Assembly: GCA_030248135.1 (NCBI GenBank)
Contig: JASANC010001728.1
Coordinates: forward strand, 62,001-126,000
DNA: 64,000 nucleotides
Reading direction: 5' to 3'
DNA from: Theristus sp. LFF4_11
Lineage: Eukaryota > Nematoda > Chromadorea > Monhysterida > Xyalidae
The stretch's first letter is position 1. The number at the start of each line of letters is the position of its first letter. Of this stretch, positions 10,641-22,900 are shown in pieces. The notes under the pieces were generated by a model. That model was not told where the DNA came from. It did not search any database and worked only from the letters and a program-made list of their open reading frames with translations. A program made the position numbers and the translations under genes.

Positions 10641-13349
10641 TCAAAGGGGCACCCAGCTAGCCGGAAAGTACTCCGAGGCCTTGTAGTTGTGCGCGAGACC
10701 GCCGCGCGCAAAGTCCTTTTGGTAGGTCACGTGACCTTTGTCGACGCTGCACGCCAGGAACGCTGTCATCCAACTGAACGTTCCTGAATAGAAAAGCATC
10801 CATTGCGTTTGTTGGTGAGATTTTTTGTAAAAACAACAACGTGATCATGCAAAAAAACTTAACACATGTGTTTAAGCTAACAATTGTCTCTTGATTATTC
10901 TATTGAGTTTTTGTTTCTGTGAACGTTTTCGCTTTTGTTTTTGGTGGGATTCAGCAGGGTTCATCGGTATTATTGAGAGTGGTTTGTTCAGCTCCTCGAT
11001 TTGGCGGTAGTCGATTGGAAGTTTTTTCGCAAACTGTTCAGCGATTGAGTGTAGTTTGATGTGGAGGGTGGATGGACACCTAACGTGCAGAACGCTCACA
11101 AGAACGGATACCAGTGGTCATTATGGAGTGATTCGACTGCGCGAGCATGCAGAGGTCGACGGCCACCGAGTTGTGCATGTCAACCAGAATTACGTCATCG
11201 GAGTTATTGCCGAACTCTCGGCGATTCCAATCGGGCGAATTGCCGTAGACGAGAAAGCGAATGCACGCCGGTGGTTGTGTGCTGTTTTGGAGGCTGCAGC
11301 CAAAAAGAAAAACCAGTCCCCACAGTCTATTATGACTTAGTATGTACGTAAGACTTGACACAAAAGGTTGCGACAGCCGTCCAGCTCAATAACTCGCGCA
11401 AGAAAAAAAACAAAAAAATAATAATGAAGCGCGCGCGCTTGGCGCAGCCTAGGAAATAAATACACAGGGCTGCTATGGAGCACGATGGAGCTCCGTCGCT
11501 ATCTAAGCGCGACATTAATTGTGGCTGGCACTGACAATGATTTGGAACCGGAACGTTATACGCAAGACTTTGCGGTATTTGAAGAACGTATGCCGTAATA
11601 CCCGTAAAGTCTTGCATATAAGGTCTCCTTATATAAATTTGAAAATCAAAAATTTGTGAAAAAAGTGGAATTTTGTGTGACAACCTTATAAGTGGGAGGA
11701 GGTCTTATAAAGCAAAGATTAGGAATTCCGGGCCTTATAAACGGGATGGAATTTTGACCAAGTCAAAAATTTGAATTTTTTGGTTTCCCGCCGTGTGACA
11801 CTCCGCCCACGTTTGGGTGGGGGTCTTATAAGTGGGAGGAACCTTATATGCAAGACTTTACGATAACCGCCGAGAAAAACACAAAACAGCGTAATACCGC
11901 TGTCGATGGTGCTGCATGGCACGCCTGACGTAATTGGCGTCAGCTGGCATGCGCCCGATGCTGCGTTCGCGAGGGTCGGCAAAATCGCCACGTCTGCAGT
12001 GCACGCCGATGATTGCGCATTTTGTGATTTCGCCATCCGCAACCTTAATGAATTGAATTGATGAGGCGACAAGACTTTATTGGTTTGGCTGCTTTGGATT
12101 TGTTGTCAATTTTACTTCCTAATTTTTGTTTCCTTTGTGACCCTGCATTGACACCAACAATTCACAAGATTGTGGTGTAGATTTTGTTTGGTTTGCTTGC
12201 ACAGTCCCATTGCTGACGAGAAACAAGGTGACTGTCGATAATTTAACTTATACACCTGTTTTATTCAGAATTTTACCAAAAAAAACACGAACACATGGAA
12301 AGCACGCACATGGGCCGCTGAGTACACAAGCGACTGTTCGTATTCCTTGCTTAAAACAAAAACATCACGTGCCTTCAGCAACTCGCGCAGGTTGCGCTGG
12401 CACGGCTCGAGCACCGTCGGTCGAAACCGCCGAAACTCCGCCCAGATCTCGTTGGTGTATCGCTGCCAGTAGCCGTAGGAGCAGAGGAATCCGTAGATCG
12501 AGACGTTCTGATTCTTCGGCAGCCGATGCATCAGCCGCTGGCTGGCGGCGTGCGCGCGTCCGTCCTCATTCGTGCGCACCAGATTCGTCACGCCGTCATG
12601 CTGCGGTATCAACCGTAGCTCCCAGATCGAGTTCAACTCGTTGTATATGGCGTTGTCCGTCTTCATGAACGCACGTTTGCCGTTCAGCTGTGCGATCGCG
12701 TAGACCGAGGCGTACGCGAACAGCCGACTGCCCGTCAGTCCCATGGCGCCGTAGATGGTGACGTACGTCGGCGGTGGTCGTGCGGGCGGCGGCGTGCTGC
12801 TGGACAACTTGGCCTGGTGGCAAAAGATAAAACAATAGTTGGGGTCGTCTCAGTTTTTTGTGGACAGACTCACATTCTCACCCCAACACTGGGTTTTCCT
12901 CACCTTCACATCAGCGACACCGGGAGTCCACAGTTTTTTTTGAAGAATCGTCAACACCGAATTGCTCGCATTAATGTCGTTCCCTCTCACTCCAAACTGC
13001 ACAAGCGTCGATTGAAGTTGAGACTAGAAAAAAAACCGATTTATTCAACTTTAAACAACAAAATTTTTAGCAGTGTTGCCCACTCCTTTTGCAAAGCAAA
13101 CCAAATGACCAGCAGAGAATTGCATAATCTGCTGATTGATGATCACATTAAAGATTAATTAATTAAAATTTTCTTCTGGAAATGGGCGTACATACAAACG
13201 ATTTGAAAACAACTTGCCAACAAGCTTGCAGTCAGTTGTGTTGTGAACTTCTTCTGCGACAGATAGCGAGCAGCGCTGTCATAGGCGGTGTAGTAGACGC
13301 CAAACAGAATGCAGCAACCAATTAGCGAATACTGAATGTATTGCTTCAT
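10641..13349 (-). CDS. GT11-type (alpha-1,2-fucosyltransferase-like) gene, copy 2
   Basis: Six minus-strand exons (13349-13200, 12996-12904, 12813-12364, 12043-11898, 11293-11112, 10783-10641) join to 387 residues. The start MKQYIQYSLIGCCILFGVYY is a type II signal anchor. Exon 2 (FGVRGNDINASNS... DVK) is a stem region absent from copy 1. Family marks: YVTIYGAMGLTGSRLFAYAS with AIAQLNGKRAF (N-terminal loop, the usual LGN replaced by LTG), VSIYGFLCSYGYWQRY (the 'G.FQS..YF' position), IIGVHCRRGDF at about 242-252, SNHSIMTTGTFSWMTAFL and the C-terminal YFPASWVPL. Fucose transfer from GDP-fucose in the Golgi is expected. Two donors are weak: exon 1 ATC|gtttgt and exon 3 GAT|gttttt. They were chosen because they alone keep the frame; the same gttttt donor type recurs in the four-transmembrane gene. 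Confidence 0.82.
11602..11862. mobile_element. MITE, CCGTAAAG family, in GT11 copy 2 intron
   Basis: Second good copy, about 261 bp, in the intron between the H.RRGD exon and the next one (11294-11897). The left end CCGTAAAGTCTTGCATATAA follows a C after TA; the right end reads GCAAGACTTTACGATA. About 30 bp to its left, 11550-11578 (TTATACGCAAGACTTTGCGG) is the isolated right end of a further copy, so this site was hit twice or holds a remnant. Confidence 0.85.
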
Positions 13350-15811
13350 TCGTGGACATTGGCCGAATCGTGTTTGAAAAGCAAGAGACGAAGAGAAATC
13401 GGGATTTTCGTCTTGTAGTAATCACAGTAATAATGAGCGCATTTATTACTTTATTACACGTTTCACGCTTTTGCGTGTTGCGCATTTCAAAACAGCATGT
13501 GCGAGTTTGCTCATGGGAGCTCTTTTGAGCACTGAACGAAAAGCAAAAATTATGAGAAAAAAACGATGTCGAATACACACTTGAACAAATGATAAATTTC
13601 ATGTATTTTTGAATCAAACAAATTCAGCAATACAGTGACCAGCCAGCACGGTGTTCTGTCATTGGCGTGCCAGTCTATTTGAGTTCTGTATATTCCCATT
13701 GACTATTGCATAAAAATTATTATTGTTTCCTCAATGTGAAACTCATCTGGCATAGCAACAACAGCTTCGTCAAACCATAGAACAAAATGAAGGTATAACG
13801 AATAGTTTGTACGGGACTGATGTGCATGTGTGTGTGTGTGTGTGTTTGAGTGTCTCGGCCGGTCACAGCTGATTTTAGAAAAGATTTGAAAACTTCAAGT
13901 TCATCAGCTAACCAATAAACCCGTGCTTACGCCTCTGATTGTAAAACACCGGCTGGCTCATTTTGTAAGCGAATAGCTGCTAACCGAACTAGCAAGCTGC
14001 TCGCATTTTTGTAAAAAACAAATTGCCTCTTTTAACTTTCTTGTTCACCGTTTACTGTTTTGAGCAAGTAGTTTCCATTATTGATTATCAGACAGCCGTT
14101 CCCGTTATTTGTTTTAATTCGCCTTCACGCTTACCGCTGCTGGACAATAACGGGAACTAATTTCACCTTTGAGTTTCGCGAGTCGGTGAGGGTGAAATGT
14201 GTAAACGCTCTCCCCGCTTACTGACGCTGCCTCGCATTTGAAGTTCAAACGCAAACTTTCTTGATTTTGATAAACGTACCATTTTTGCCGACCATTCCGC
14301 GCTTTTTCGATAGTCGTCGTATGGGTTGTCATGCGTTTTAGACAACTCAGAGGCCCACGGGCACGGAACAAGATAGGGGAGTGATGGTGATTTTGCGGTG
14401 AACCAAAACCAAAGGCTTTACAATGAAACTATCCGTCTCAATGAAACTAAAAAATTACGTGACTAACCAGCAACGAAACCAGAAACAGAAAAACCAAACG
14501 GAAACCAAACATCAACCTGAATTGCGAATCCATGCGAATACAAGAAGTTACAGCGACAAATTCAGAATGTTCAAAATAACTGCACAGCATTGGTGCACAT
14601 GCAGATTGTTGTAAACAAATCGTCAAAGCATTTTTGATCACACCCTAAACAGCGGATGACACGCACTCAAAAAATGCCTCGAGTGCAATGAGGTTTGTGT
14701 GGTGTGCAGCATACTGAGCCGTGGCAATGCGGTTGTGCACAATTACTACAACAATAAAAAATAAAGGATACATGTGTTTGTTTGCATGTGCAATGGTATG
14801 CTAACATGTCATACAAGTGCTCTGTTTTGGTGTCGAATTGAATTTTTTCATTCACATGCTTTTTACAGTTGTTTTTAATTTGGAATTAATCACCTTCACG
14901 CGTGGCAACGAGTATTCATTCACTCGAAGTCCGATGCGCCCGTAAAGTGCGGCGACAGCCGTCTAACCACACGAACTGAGCCTCGCCACGTGGCGGCGCG
15001 CGACGCCACATGAATCTTATTGCGCATCGCACATCGTCGCGTCAACTGATGCGAACATGCGCTGCGTCGAGGCCCGATCATAGGGCACCGCAGCACGCGG
15101 CTCGACATGCTACGTCAAGTGAGTAAGTGGAATTAATCACGGTGATAGTGTAAATGCAGTGGTTTATTTTACTTGAAGAAACTGTGTACAAAAAAACATT
15201 CAAATGACACAATGTTCAGGTATGTGTATATGTACAGGGCTATATGTGCATGAATGATTTTTCTGCTCTCGATCAACACGATTCGTGTCCCCGATGCCAC
15301 GGCCGAGCAACGCAGCAATCTCCGCTCGGAAGTCAACAACGAGACAACAATATTCAGCCACGCATGAGTGTGAATCACAAAAAAGTACTTGCCCACCGTC
15401 ACATCGGGCAACAATTTTTTGCAACCATTTGGGACACTGGTTTTTTTTATGTTTCGGTCATGTTGTTTCTCAAAAACAATATTTTGAATTGTAGTATCTA
15501 ATTCGAAAGACACAAACGGAAGGAATGAGCTTCTGGCAGTTGGCACGAAAATAAGTTCGAGCTTCTTGTTTGCGAATTGATGCACCATCAGTGTCATAAA
15601 TGTTTCGAAGTTTCTGATTCACGGAAACAGTTTCGAAATGTGAAATCGTTTTGAAAATCAGAAAGAAAAAGCTGAAACATTCTTGATCGTGGTGTGTCGC
15701 ATCGGAAACAACATGATTGTTTTCGTGTTTATAACCATTCTTAGTGATTGCGTAATGTTTGAAAAAGTGTTCAAAAACAACATGTCCCAAGAAACAATCG
15801 GAACTTGTTTA
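13350..15811. other. Intergenic, a few unassigned open frames
   Basis: No recognisable gene. Three stretches are slightly richer than background. Minus 14371-14114 reads KWYVYQNQESLRLNFKCEAA. Minus 15108-14920 is a GC-rich, arginine-rich frame (SSRVLRCPMIGPRRSACSHQ). Minus 15424-15200 reads CDGGQVLFCDSHSCVAEYCC. None joins to a neighbour with good splice sites and none resembles a family I know. A (GT)n run lies near 13825-13845. Confidence 0.35.
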
Positions 15812-15930
15812 CGGAATGGCCGATTAAACATGGCAGCTTTTTTTCAGGGTGCAAGGAACGCGCGAAATTTGAATGAAAACAGAAAGACGTTCGGAAACCC
15901 AATTGTGTGCCGAATTTCACGTGGTTTTTA
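15812..15930. mobile_element. Fragment of the CAGT-GGCCGAATAAA MITE family
   Basis: ATTAAACATGGCAGCTTTTT and TCAGGGTGCAAGGAACGCGC match, in inverse orientation, the right ends of the complete copies at 17074-17336 and 52072-52337. Only this end region is present. Confidence 0.6.
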
Positions 15931-16822
15931 AACTAATTGATTCTTCGTGCCATTCTGTTCATTCTTACTCTTCTGCACACACGATTCGGATAATTCTTGG
16001 CATTATTGAAAATGACAACTCCTTGTCTGCGACTGATCTTACTTTGATGGAAAATACAAGGACTGCAGGCTTATTTATTCGGCTGTGCTGCACCAATGTA
16101 TGTAAGTCACAAGGTACTTTTGGACTACCCTGCATATGCGTTGAACCGCACCGCGGTATTCATGACGACCACTCTGTATGATGTTAAGTCAATTGCATAT
16201 GAATAATAGCTGGCTGGTATCGAAGGCTGGTTTGATGTTGCTATTGTACAGACGTATGTACAAATGTTACGTCCGTCCGCATGTGTTGTGGCGTACGCCA
16301 CTAACAAATTCAAATGGATATGATCCGAGGTTTTAACTTTCTATCTGCTTATGAATTCACATGAAGCTGTTGTTTCCAAAACCAACAAACATACCGTGGC
16401 GGCCAAAAGTATTCGAACGCTGCGCGCGTGTGTGCTGTATATTGCGCGTGTGTTGCATTAGCCGTACAAGCGCAAAAAATCACTGAAACTGCGTACACAT
16501 TTGATGACATAACCGAAAAAAGGAGTAAACAAGAATAATTTTTTTCACTTTCAGAATTGATAAAATACGCACACAGCGTGTGTAGAAGATCACCACGAAA
16601 AAATTTCTCGTGCACACAGTGTATCTGTGGATTGTCTGCCTGTGTACCGCAGAAAAAATTCTCAGCTCCTTTTATGTTCACAGAGCGAGGCAAAGTAAAT
16701 TTGGAATTTTAGCGCGAGCGACTGATGGGCCATATTATGCCTGCATCCGCTGTCCGCTTCGCTCGCGAATGGGCATGATTCAGTAATCACAAAAACAAAA
16801 AATTAGCATTGGATTCTTATTA

Positions 16823-17862
16823 TCTAAAAATGCGGGAGACGCATATAAAAGGAGGAATATGGCCTTGTGTAAGCAGTGAAAGACTTGGCTCGACAACCTT
16901 TTCAAGTCTCTGATGTGGTACACACGGATACAAGTACATAAGAGTCATATTTTTGCGCCGCGTTTGTTGTTTACAAGCTTGTTGAAAAGCGTAAAAATTT
17001 TGAAGTTATCTAGATATTTTTCAATTGTCCTCTTCAGTTTAGTCTAAAATCACATCATGTGCGAAATTCTGAACAGCATGGCCGAATAAATGAGGCAGTC
17101 CGTCAAGGCGGGATTAGTCGCTGACTAGGAGTTGTCTTTTTCAAAAATGCCAACATAATTTCCAATCATGTGTGCAAGGGAGAAAGAATGAACAGAATAA
17201 TACGGATAATCCATTAGCTTAAAAAACGCGTCAAATTTGGCATACAATTTGGTTTCTGAACTTCTTTTTCTTTTATTCAAAATTCGCGCGCTCCTTGCAC
17301 CCTGAAAAAAGCTGCCATGTTTAATCGGCTATACTGTAAATTCTGTGCAAAAAACAGAAACATCAGAGATTGCAAAACATTGCTGCATGTAGCTTTATCG
17401 TTGTTGCTAACGTACGCACCGCTGTGCATACAGCAGCACCAGTGCAAAAAGTGTTGTCTTCCGTTGATTTTCACCCTTTTTACCAAACTCTTGTGCCAGG
17501 ATAAACCGGTGAGTCATTGCCACAGAAGGAGACCTTGCGTTCCCAATGCCTCTGCGATACACTTTGTGCAAACCAGTGTCAGCGATCTAAAGTCTGATCG
17601 TTATTTTAGTGGTTTTAGAGGTCGCTAAATGCTAGAAAAAGGCAAATGTGAAAGTTTCATTTGTCTACAATGTACGAGGGTTGCCACTTGCAACCTAAAT
17701 AAAAAATAAACGGCGCAAAAATATGACTCTTATGTACTTGTATCCGTGTGTACCACATCAGAGACTTGAAAAGGTTGTCGAGCCAAGTCTTTCACTGCTT
17801 ACACAAGGCCATATTCCTCCTTTTATATGCGTCTCCCGCATTTTTAGATAATATTCTGACTT
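16823..17862. repeat. Inner element with 140-bp inverted arms
   Basis: AAAAATGCGGGAGACGCATA with the following roughly 120 bp at 16825-16965 returns inverted at 17715-17855. The same arms with a matching interior flank 31640-32390 in the other copy of the composite element, so the structure predates their separation. The core here is lengthened by a nested MITE at 17074-17336. Confidence 0.8.
17074..17336. mobile_element. MITE, CAGT-GGCCGAATAAA family, nested
   Basis: 263 bp, beginning CAGCATGGCCGAATAAATGA and ending TTAATCGGCTATACTG before a TA. The homologous stretch of the other composite element (about 32140, minus strand) lacks it and reads GCGAAATTCTGTAAATTCTG straight through. Here the left TA has become AA. 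This defines the insertion and its TA target from two alleles of one sequence. Confidence 0.85.
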
Positions 17863-17939
17863 TTACATAAGCCCCGAAGGTCGGACCAAAATCACAATAC
17901 GTTGGGCACACAACTCAGGTTTTTCATTTTTCGTTTTTA

Positions 17940-18810
17940 GGCCAATTTCGTCTATGCTATTTCTACGGCCGATTCGCCCAAAATCGTCACGATTCAGTAC
18001 CTAGAAATTGCTCACATAAGAAAACTGACCCAAAAGCCGTGATCGGCGCAATGAATTACCATAGAAAACACCGACTTCTTGTTTTTCATTTCTGGACCGG
18101 TTTCACTAAATTCCACGGCCGATTCGCCCGAAATCGTCACGATTCGGTATCTAGAGTTGCTCACATGAAAAAACTATCACAAAATCCGTGATCAGTGTAT
18201 TTAATTACCATGGAAAACACCGTTTTTTTTTGTTTTTCATTTCTGGACCAATTTCGCCAATTTCCACGGCCGATTCGCCCGAAATCGTCACGATTCAGTA
18301 TCTAGAGTTGCTCACATAAAAAAACTAACACAAAATCCGTGATCAGCGCATTGAATTACCCTGGAAAACATCGTTTTCTTATTTTTCGTTTCTGGACCGA
18401 TTTCGCCAATTTCCACGGCCGATTCGCCCGAAATCGTCACGATTCAGTATCTAGAGTTGCTCACGTAAGAAAACTAACCCAAAATCCGTAATCAGCGCAT
18501 TGAATTACCCTGGAAAACACCCTTTTCTTGTTTTTCGTTTCTGGACCGATTTCGCCAATTTCGACGGCCGATTCGCCCGAAATCGTCACGATTCGGTATC
18601 TAGAGTTGCTCACGTAAGAAAACTAACCCAAAATCCGTGATCAGCGCATTGAATTACCCTGGAAAACAATCTTTTCTTGTTTTTCGTTTCTGGACCGATT
18701 TCGCCAATTTCGACGGCCGATTCGCCCGAAATCGTCACGATTCAGCATCTAGAGTTGCTCACGTAAGAAAACTAACCCAAAATCCGTGATCAGCGCATTG
18801 AATTACTACG
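17940..18810. repeat. 150-bp tandem repeat, about 6 units
   Basis: Each unit includes CCACGGCCGATTCGCCCGAA, ATCGTCACGATTC, TCTAGAGTTGCTCAC and GATCAGCGCATTGAATTACC. Starts of TCTAGAGTT fall at about 18150, 18301, 18450, 18600 and 18749, a period of 149-151 bp. Inverted counterpart at 29680-31520. Confidence 0.92.
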
Positions 18811-19926
18811 GACTAGACCTTTTTCCTACTATTTTTCGCAGCTCAGACAAAATTTGAAGAGTGAAAAACTGATACCCAGTCAAAATGCTACGAACTTTCA
18901 AAGAATGCACAATTTTGACTCAAAAAAGTGCCCGGGCAAAAAAATTAACTAAATTTTCAAAAAATACGGATGAAATTACCCTAGGAAACATTTTTGTTCA
19001 ACTGTGAAAGTGTCCCAGCTAAAAATTGAAAGGGCGAACACTTAAAACCAGGTGAAAACCCTCCGAACAATTAAAAATGCCCAATTTTTACCCAAAAACA
19101 GGGTCGGGGTAAAAAATTAACCCAATTTTCAAAATCTCCGGGTGGAATTACCCCAGGGAACATTTTTGTTCGACTGTGAAAGTGTCGCAGGCAAAAATTG
19201 AAAGGGCGAACACATGTTGATTACATACCTGAAAAAAAAAGGACAAAGGGAAAGAAGTAACACTGTTTTCAGAATAGGTTTTTCGTGTCTACAGCGTATG
19301 AAAAGTAGTCGGATAAAAATTTTTTCGCGGCTCCAAGCACAACTTTGGGTGTTCGTTTCGTGTGCACGGAACCAAGTTTGTGGCTTATACTATGCTCGCA
19401 GGACGCAGCGAGCAAATTTGAAAAAAAGCGCGCGAGGGGATAACGGCTCATATTATGCGTGATGCGCTCTCCGCTCGCTGGCGCTCGCTCGCGCATCCGC
19501 ATGATAACAGCGTTTGTAAGCCCGATGATACACACGCGCAACACACACGCACACATGCGCGCAGCGTTCCAACACTTTTGGCCGCCACTGTACATGTAAG
19601 TTAAATTCAAATTTAAAAAAATTCATCCCTGTTTATGACACTCTTTATTTTGCATGTAGCGTGTGGGTTTTTTGTTTGATCTGGCTCGCTTCGTTAGTTT
19701 CTATGCATTATTATGTCAATGTGTGTGTTTTTTCGATTTGTTGCATGTAGTGTTGCTGTTTCTGTATTTGTGGTTACCAAATAAAGGGCCTCACTCAGGA
19801 GATTTTGGTGGTCGGTGCTGTTGTACACCAGCTGGATAAACAAATACATATTGTAAATAAAAACATAAAAGATTTACATCATACCGCGAGCACAGCACCG
19901 TGTTTTTTGAACTTAGCTAGAAGATA

Positions 19927-22900
19927 ATGAAGACCAATCACTGTTCTTCTTGTATGATGCTGAAATCAATCGCGATCTCAAGACCGGCACTGTTCGTCGT
20001 TGGAATTGTCGGATTCGTCGTGTTGATCGGGATGCACAATGGGACGTTGGTCACCAAAGTCGACCAAAGTCACACATCGAGACGTGAACGTGCGCCAGAG
20101 GTCACTGCAAAGCAATTCACTCCATCTAGTGGGCGATCGGATGCGGCGACGCCGCGCGATGCTCCGAACAATGTAATCGCTTTTCATGGATTAGTCGATG
20201 ATAAAAAATCCCGATTAGTCACTTTTTTTTCAATATTATAGATACTTTTTGTCGTTTCATTTTGCTCGATTCAACTAGCAAATTCAATGCTGCCACAGCT
20301 ATAGACTGAGAATTCACGAAATTCCCTCAGCCAAAGACTGTCAACTTTGCTCCCACTTGAAATTTGTTGCGAGTCGAAAAAGAACGTTGTTATTCATGAC
20401 CATTTTCAGCGTGCGCACGGTGGAGCCGAGGTTTCGGCGGCCGTTCACTGGGTGAAGCAGCACCTGGTGCCACCGTCGCCGGACCCATTGAATTTGAGCT
20501 CGTTCTCGAGAACCGACTACTCGCAGTTCAATCAAACGTCGATTCTGATTTCCAAACATTTTAGGCACAAGAAAAACGGCCGATACTTGGAGGTAAGGCG
20601 TTCAGAAATTAGAGTAATGGTAAAACAATATCGTAAAACGAAGCAATCAACGAGTAAAACCATAGGATGATAATTAAAAAACGATAAAAAGACTCGCTTT
20701 TTGAGTCGACCGACCCGGCCTCCACACCTCTAGGCACAGTTTTTGAAAAGTTCTCAAATTTTGACGAAATTAGCACCAATCGAACAGTCTCGATGCGCTG
20801 AGTTCGAAAATCATATTTATTTTTTAATTTGATTTGGTTTTATGCTTCAAAAAACGAAAAAACCGTTTTTTTGGGGATCTTTAGAAAATTTGTTCTAACT
20901 TGCCTCTGCGTTTAGCTATTAACAAAATTCAAAAAACCAATCGATTTCGCTATTGCTTGCGCACATTTTTCATGTTAACAATGTTATACAAAAAATGCTG
21001 TTTTATGCTTTAAATTTAAGAAAAACTAAAAGAGTATGTGGTTTTTGCCCTGTTTAGACACTTTTAAAGCGGATGCGGAGTAGGGTTGCTAAGTGATTCT
21101 GAAAGCCCTTGAAAAATGCTACAAGTATGCAAAAAATAAAAAAAATTGATTGCCCTTTAAGAAGTAACGAAGCATTACAATATGGGTCGCGCGCATACAT
21201 AAGGGGTATTTCCCGGTATGTCGACAAATTGTGGAGCAACGGAAACAAAAACCAAAAACGGGTATTAGGGCAACTTTTTGCGCTATATCCGAAAAAGTAA
21301 GTGCCGTTTCGAAATTTTGTTACAGTAACCCAATATTTGCAATTTTTTGGCTTTTTGGCTCTTTTTTGGATTGTTTCTAATCCGTGTGGTGTTATACTTG
21401 AACTAATCAGGTCAAATTTGGTATCAATCGGCTCCCCTTAATTATGCGAACAATTTCCATTTAGATACCGCAACAATATTATGATTACCGTAACCCGCAG
21501 AGCACGATTTTTGCAATTTTTAACCATTTTCAGGCCTGAAAGTGACATTTTTCATCCCTGTAGTGTTCTAGTTGTTCCAATTGAATCAAATGTGTATCAG
21601 TCAATTAGTCTTGATTAGATAAACAACTTTCATTTGGATACCGTAACCACAGTTTGACTTTCGTACCCCTTTAAGCACGGTATTCTAATAAGTTTTCACC
21701 ATTTTCAGGCATGAAATTGGCTTTATGGTCTATGCAATGTTATACTTGAACGAATCTAGTCAAATTTAGCATCAATCGACTCCCGTTAATTAGGCAAACA
21801 ACTTTCACTCAGATACCGTAATCCTTGTTTGACTACCGTACTTCATGAAGCACGGTATTTTAGTAATTTTGTACCTTTTTCAATCCTGAAATTGGCTATT
21901 TTGATCCATGTCCTTGAACAATTCTAGTCAAATTCGCGATCAATACACTCCCATTGATCAGGGAAACAACTTTCACTCGGATACCGTAATCATTTCTTGA
22001 CTACCGTTCCAAGTGTGTTCCTCCCCACCCTCAAATTTTTAAAGGCCACCTCAGGTGTTGAAACCTTAAAAAAAATTTGGGTAAAAAAAATCTTACTTAG
22101 AAAAACGTTCAAAACCTGAGTTCAAAAACCTGATCGCGATTTTGACTAGAATTGTTCAAGTGTAACACTACATGGATCAAAATAGCCAATTTCAGGCTTG
22201 AAAAAAGTACAAAATTACTAAAATACCGTGCTTCAAAAAGTACGGTAGTCAAGCGAGTGAAAGTTGTTTGCCTAATCAACGGGACTCGATTGATGCTAAA
22301 TTTGACTAGATTCGTTCAAGTATAACATTGCATGGACAATAAAGCCAATTTCATGCCTGAAAATGGTGAAAACTTAGTAGAATACCGTGCTTAAAGGGGT
22401 ACGAAAGTCAAACTGTGGTTACGGTATCTAAATGAAAGTTGTTTATCTGATCAAGAGTAATTGACTGATACACATTTGATTCAATTGGAACAACTAGAAC
22501 ACTACAGGGATGAAAAATGTCACTTTCAGGCCTAAAAATGGTTAAAAAAGCAAAAATCGTGCTCTGCAGGTTACGGTAATCATAATATAGTTGCGGTATC
22601 TGAATGGAAATTATTCGCATAAATAAGGGGAGCCGATTGATACCAAATTTGACCTGATTAGTTCAAGTATAACACCACACGGATTAGAAACAATCCAAAA
22701 GAGCCAAAAAGCCAAAAAATTGCAAATATTGGGTTACTGTAACAAAATTTCGCAACGGCACTTACTTTTTCGGATTCAGCGCAAAAAGTTGCCCTAATAC
22801 CCGTTTTGGGTTTTTGTCTCCGTTGCTCCACAATTTGTCGACATACCGGGAAATACCCTTTATGTATGCGCGCGACCGATATTGTAATGGTTCGTTATTT

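Larger units (their letters stand above)
16394..19590. mobile_element. Tc1-like non-autonomous element carrying satellite arrays
   Basis: Ends are near-perfect inverted repeats of about 60 bp: left CCGTGGCGGCCAAAAGTATT, right (reverse complement) CAGTGGCGGCCAAAAGTGTT, each next to a TA. This is the usual end form of Tc1-like transposons. The 3.2-kb interior has no transposase. In order it holds a subterminal GC-rich block, an inner element with 140-bp inverted arms (16823-17862), an array of about six 150-bp units (17940-18810), about two 172-bp units (18850-19210) and a second subterminal block similar to the first. A second copy lies inverted at 28590-32391. Confidence 0.8.

Noticed and set aside
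17940..18810. CRISPR-like spacing of 150-bp repeats
   Set aside because: Whole units repeat with no variable spacers; this is an ordinary satellite array inside a transposon.
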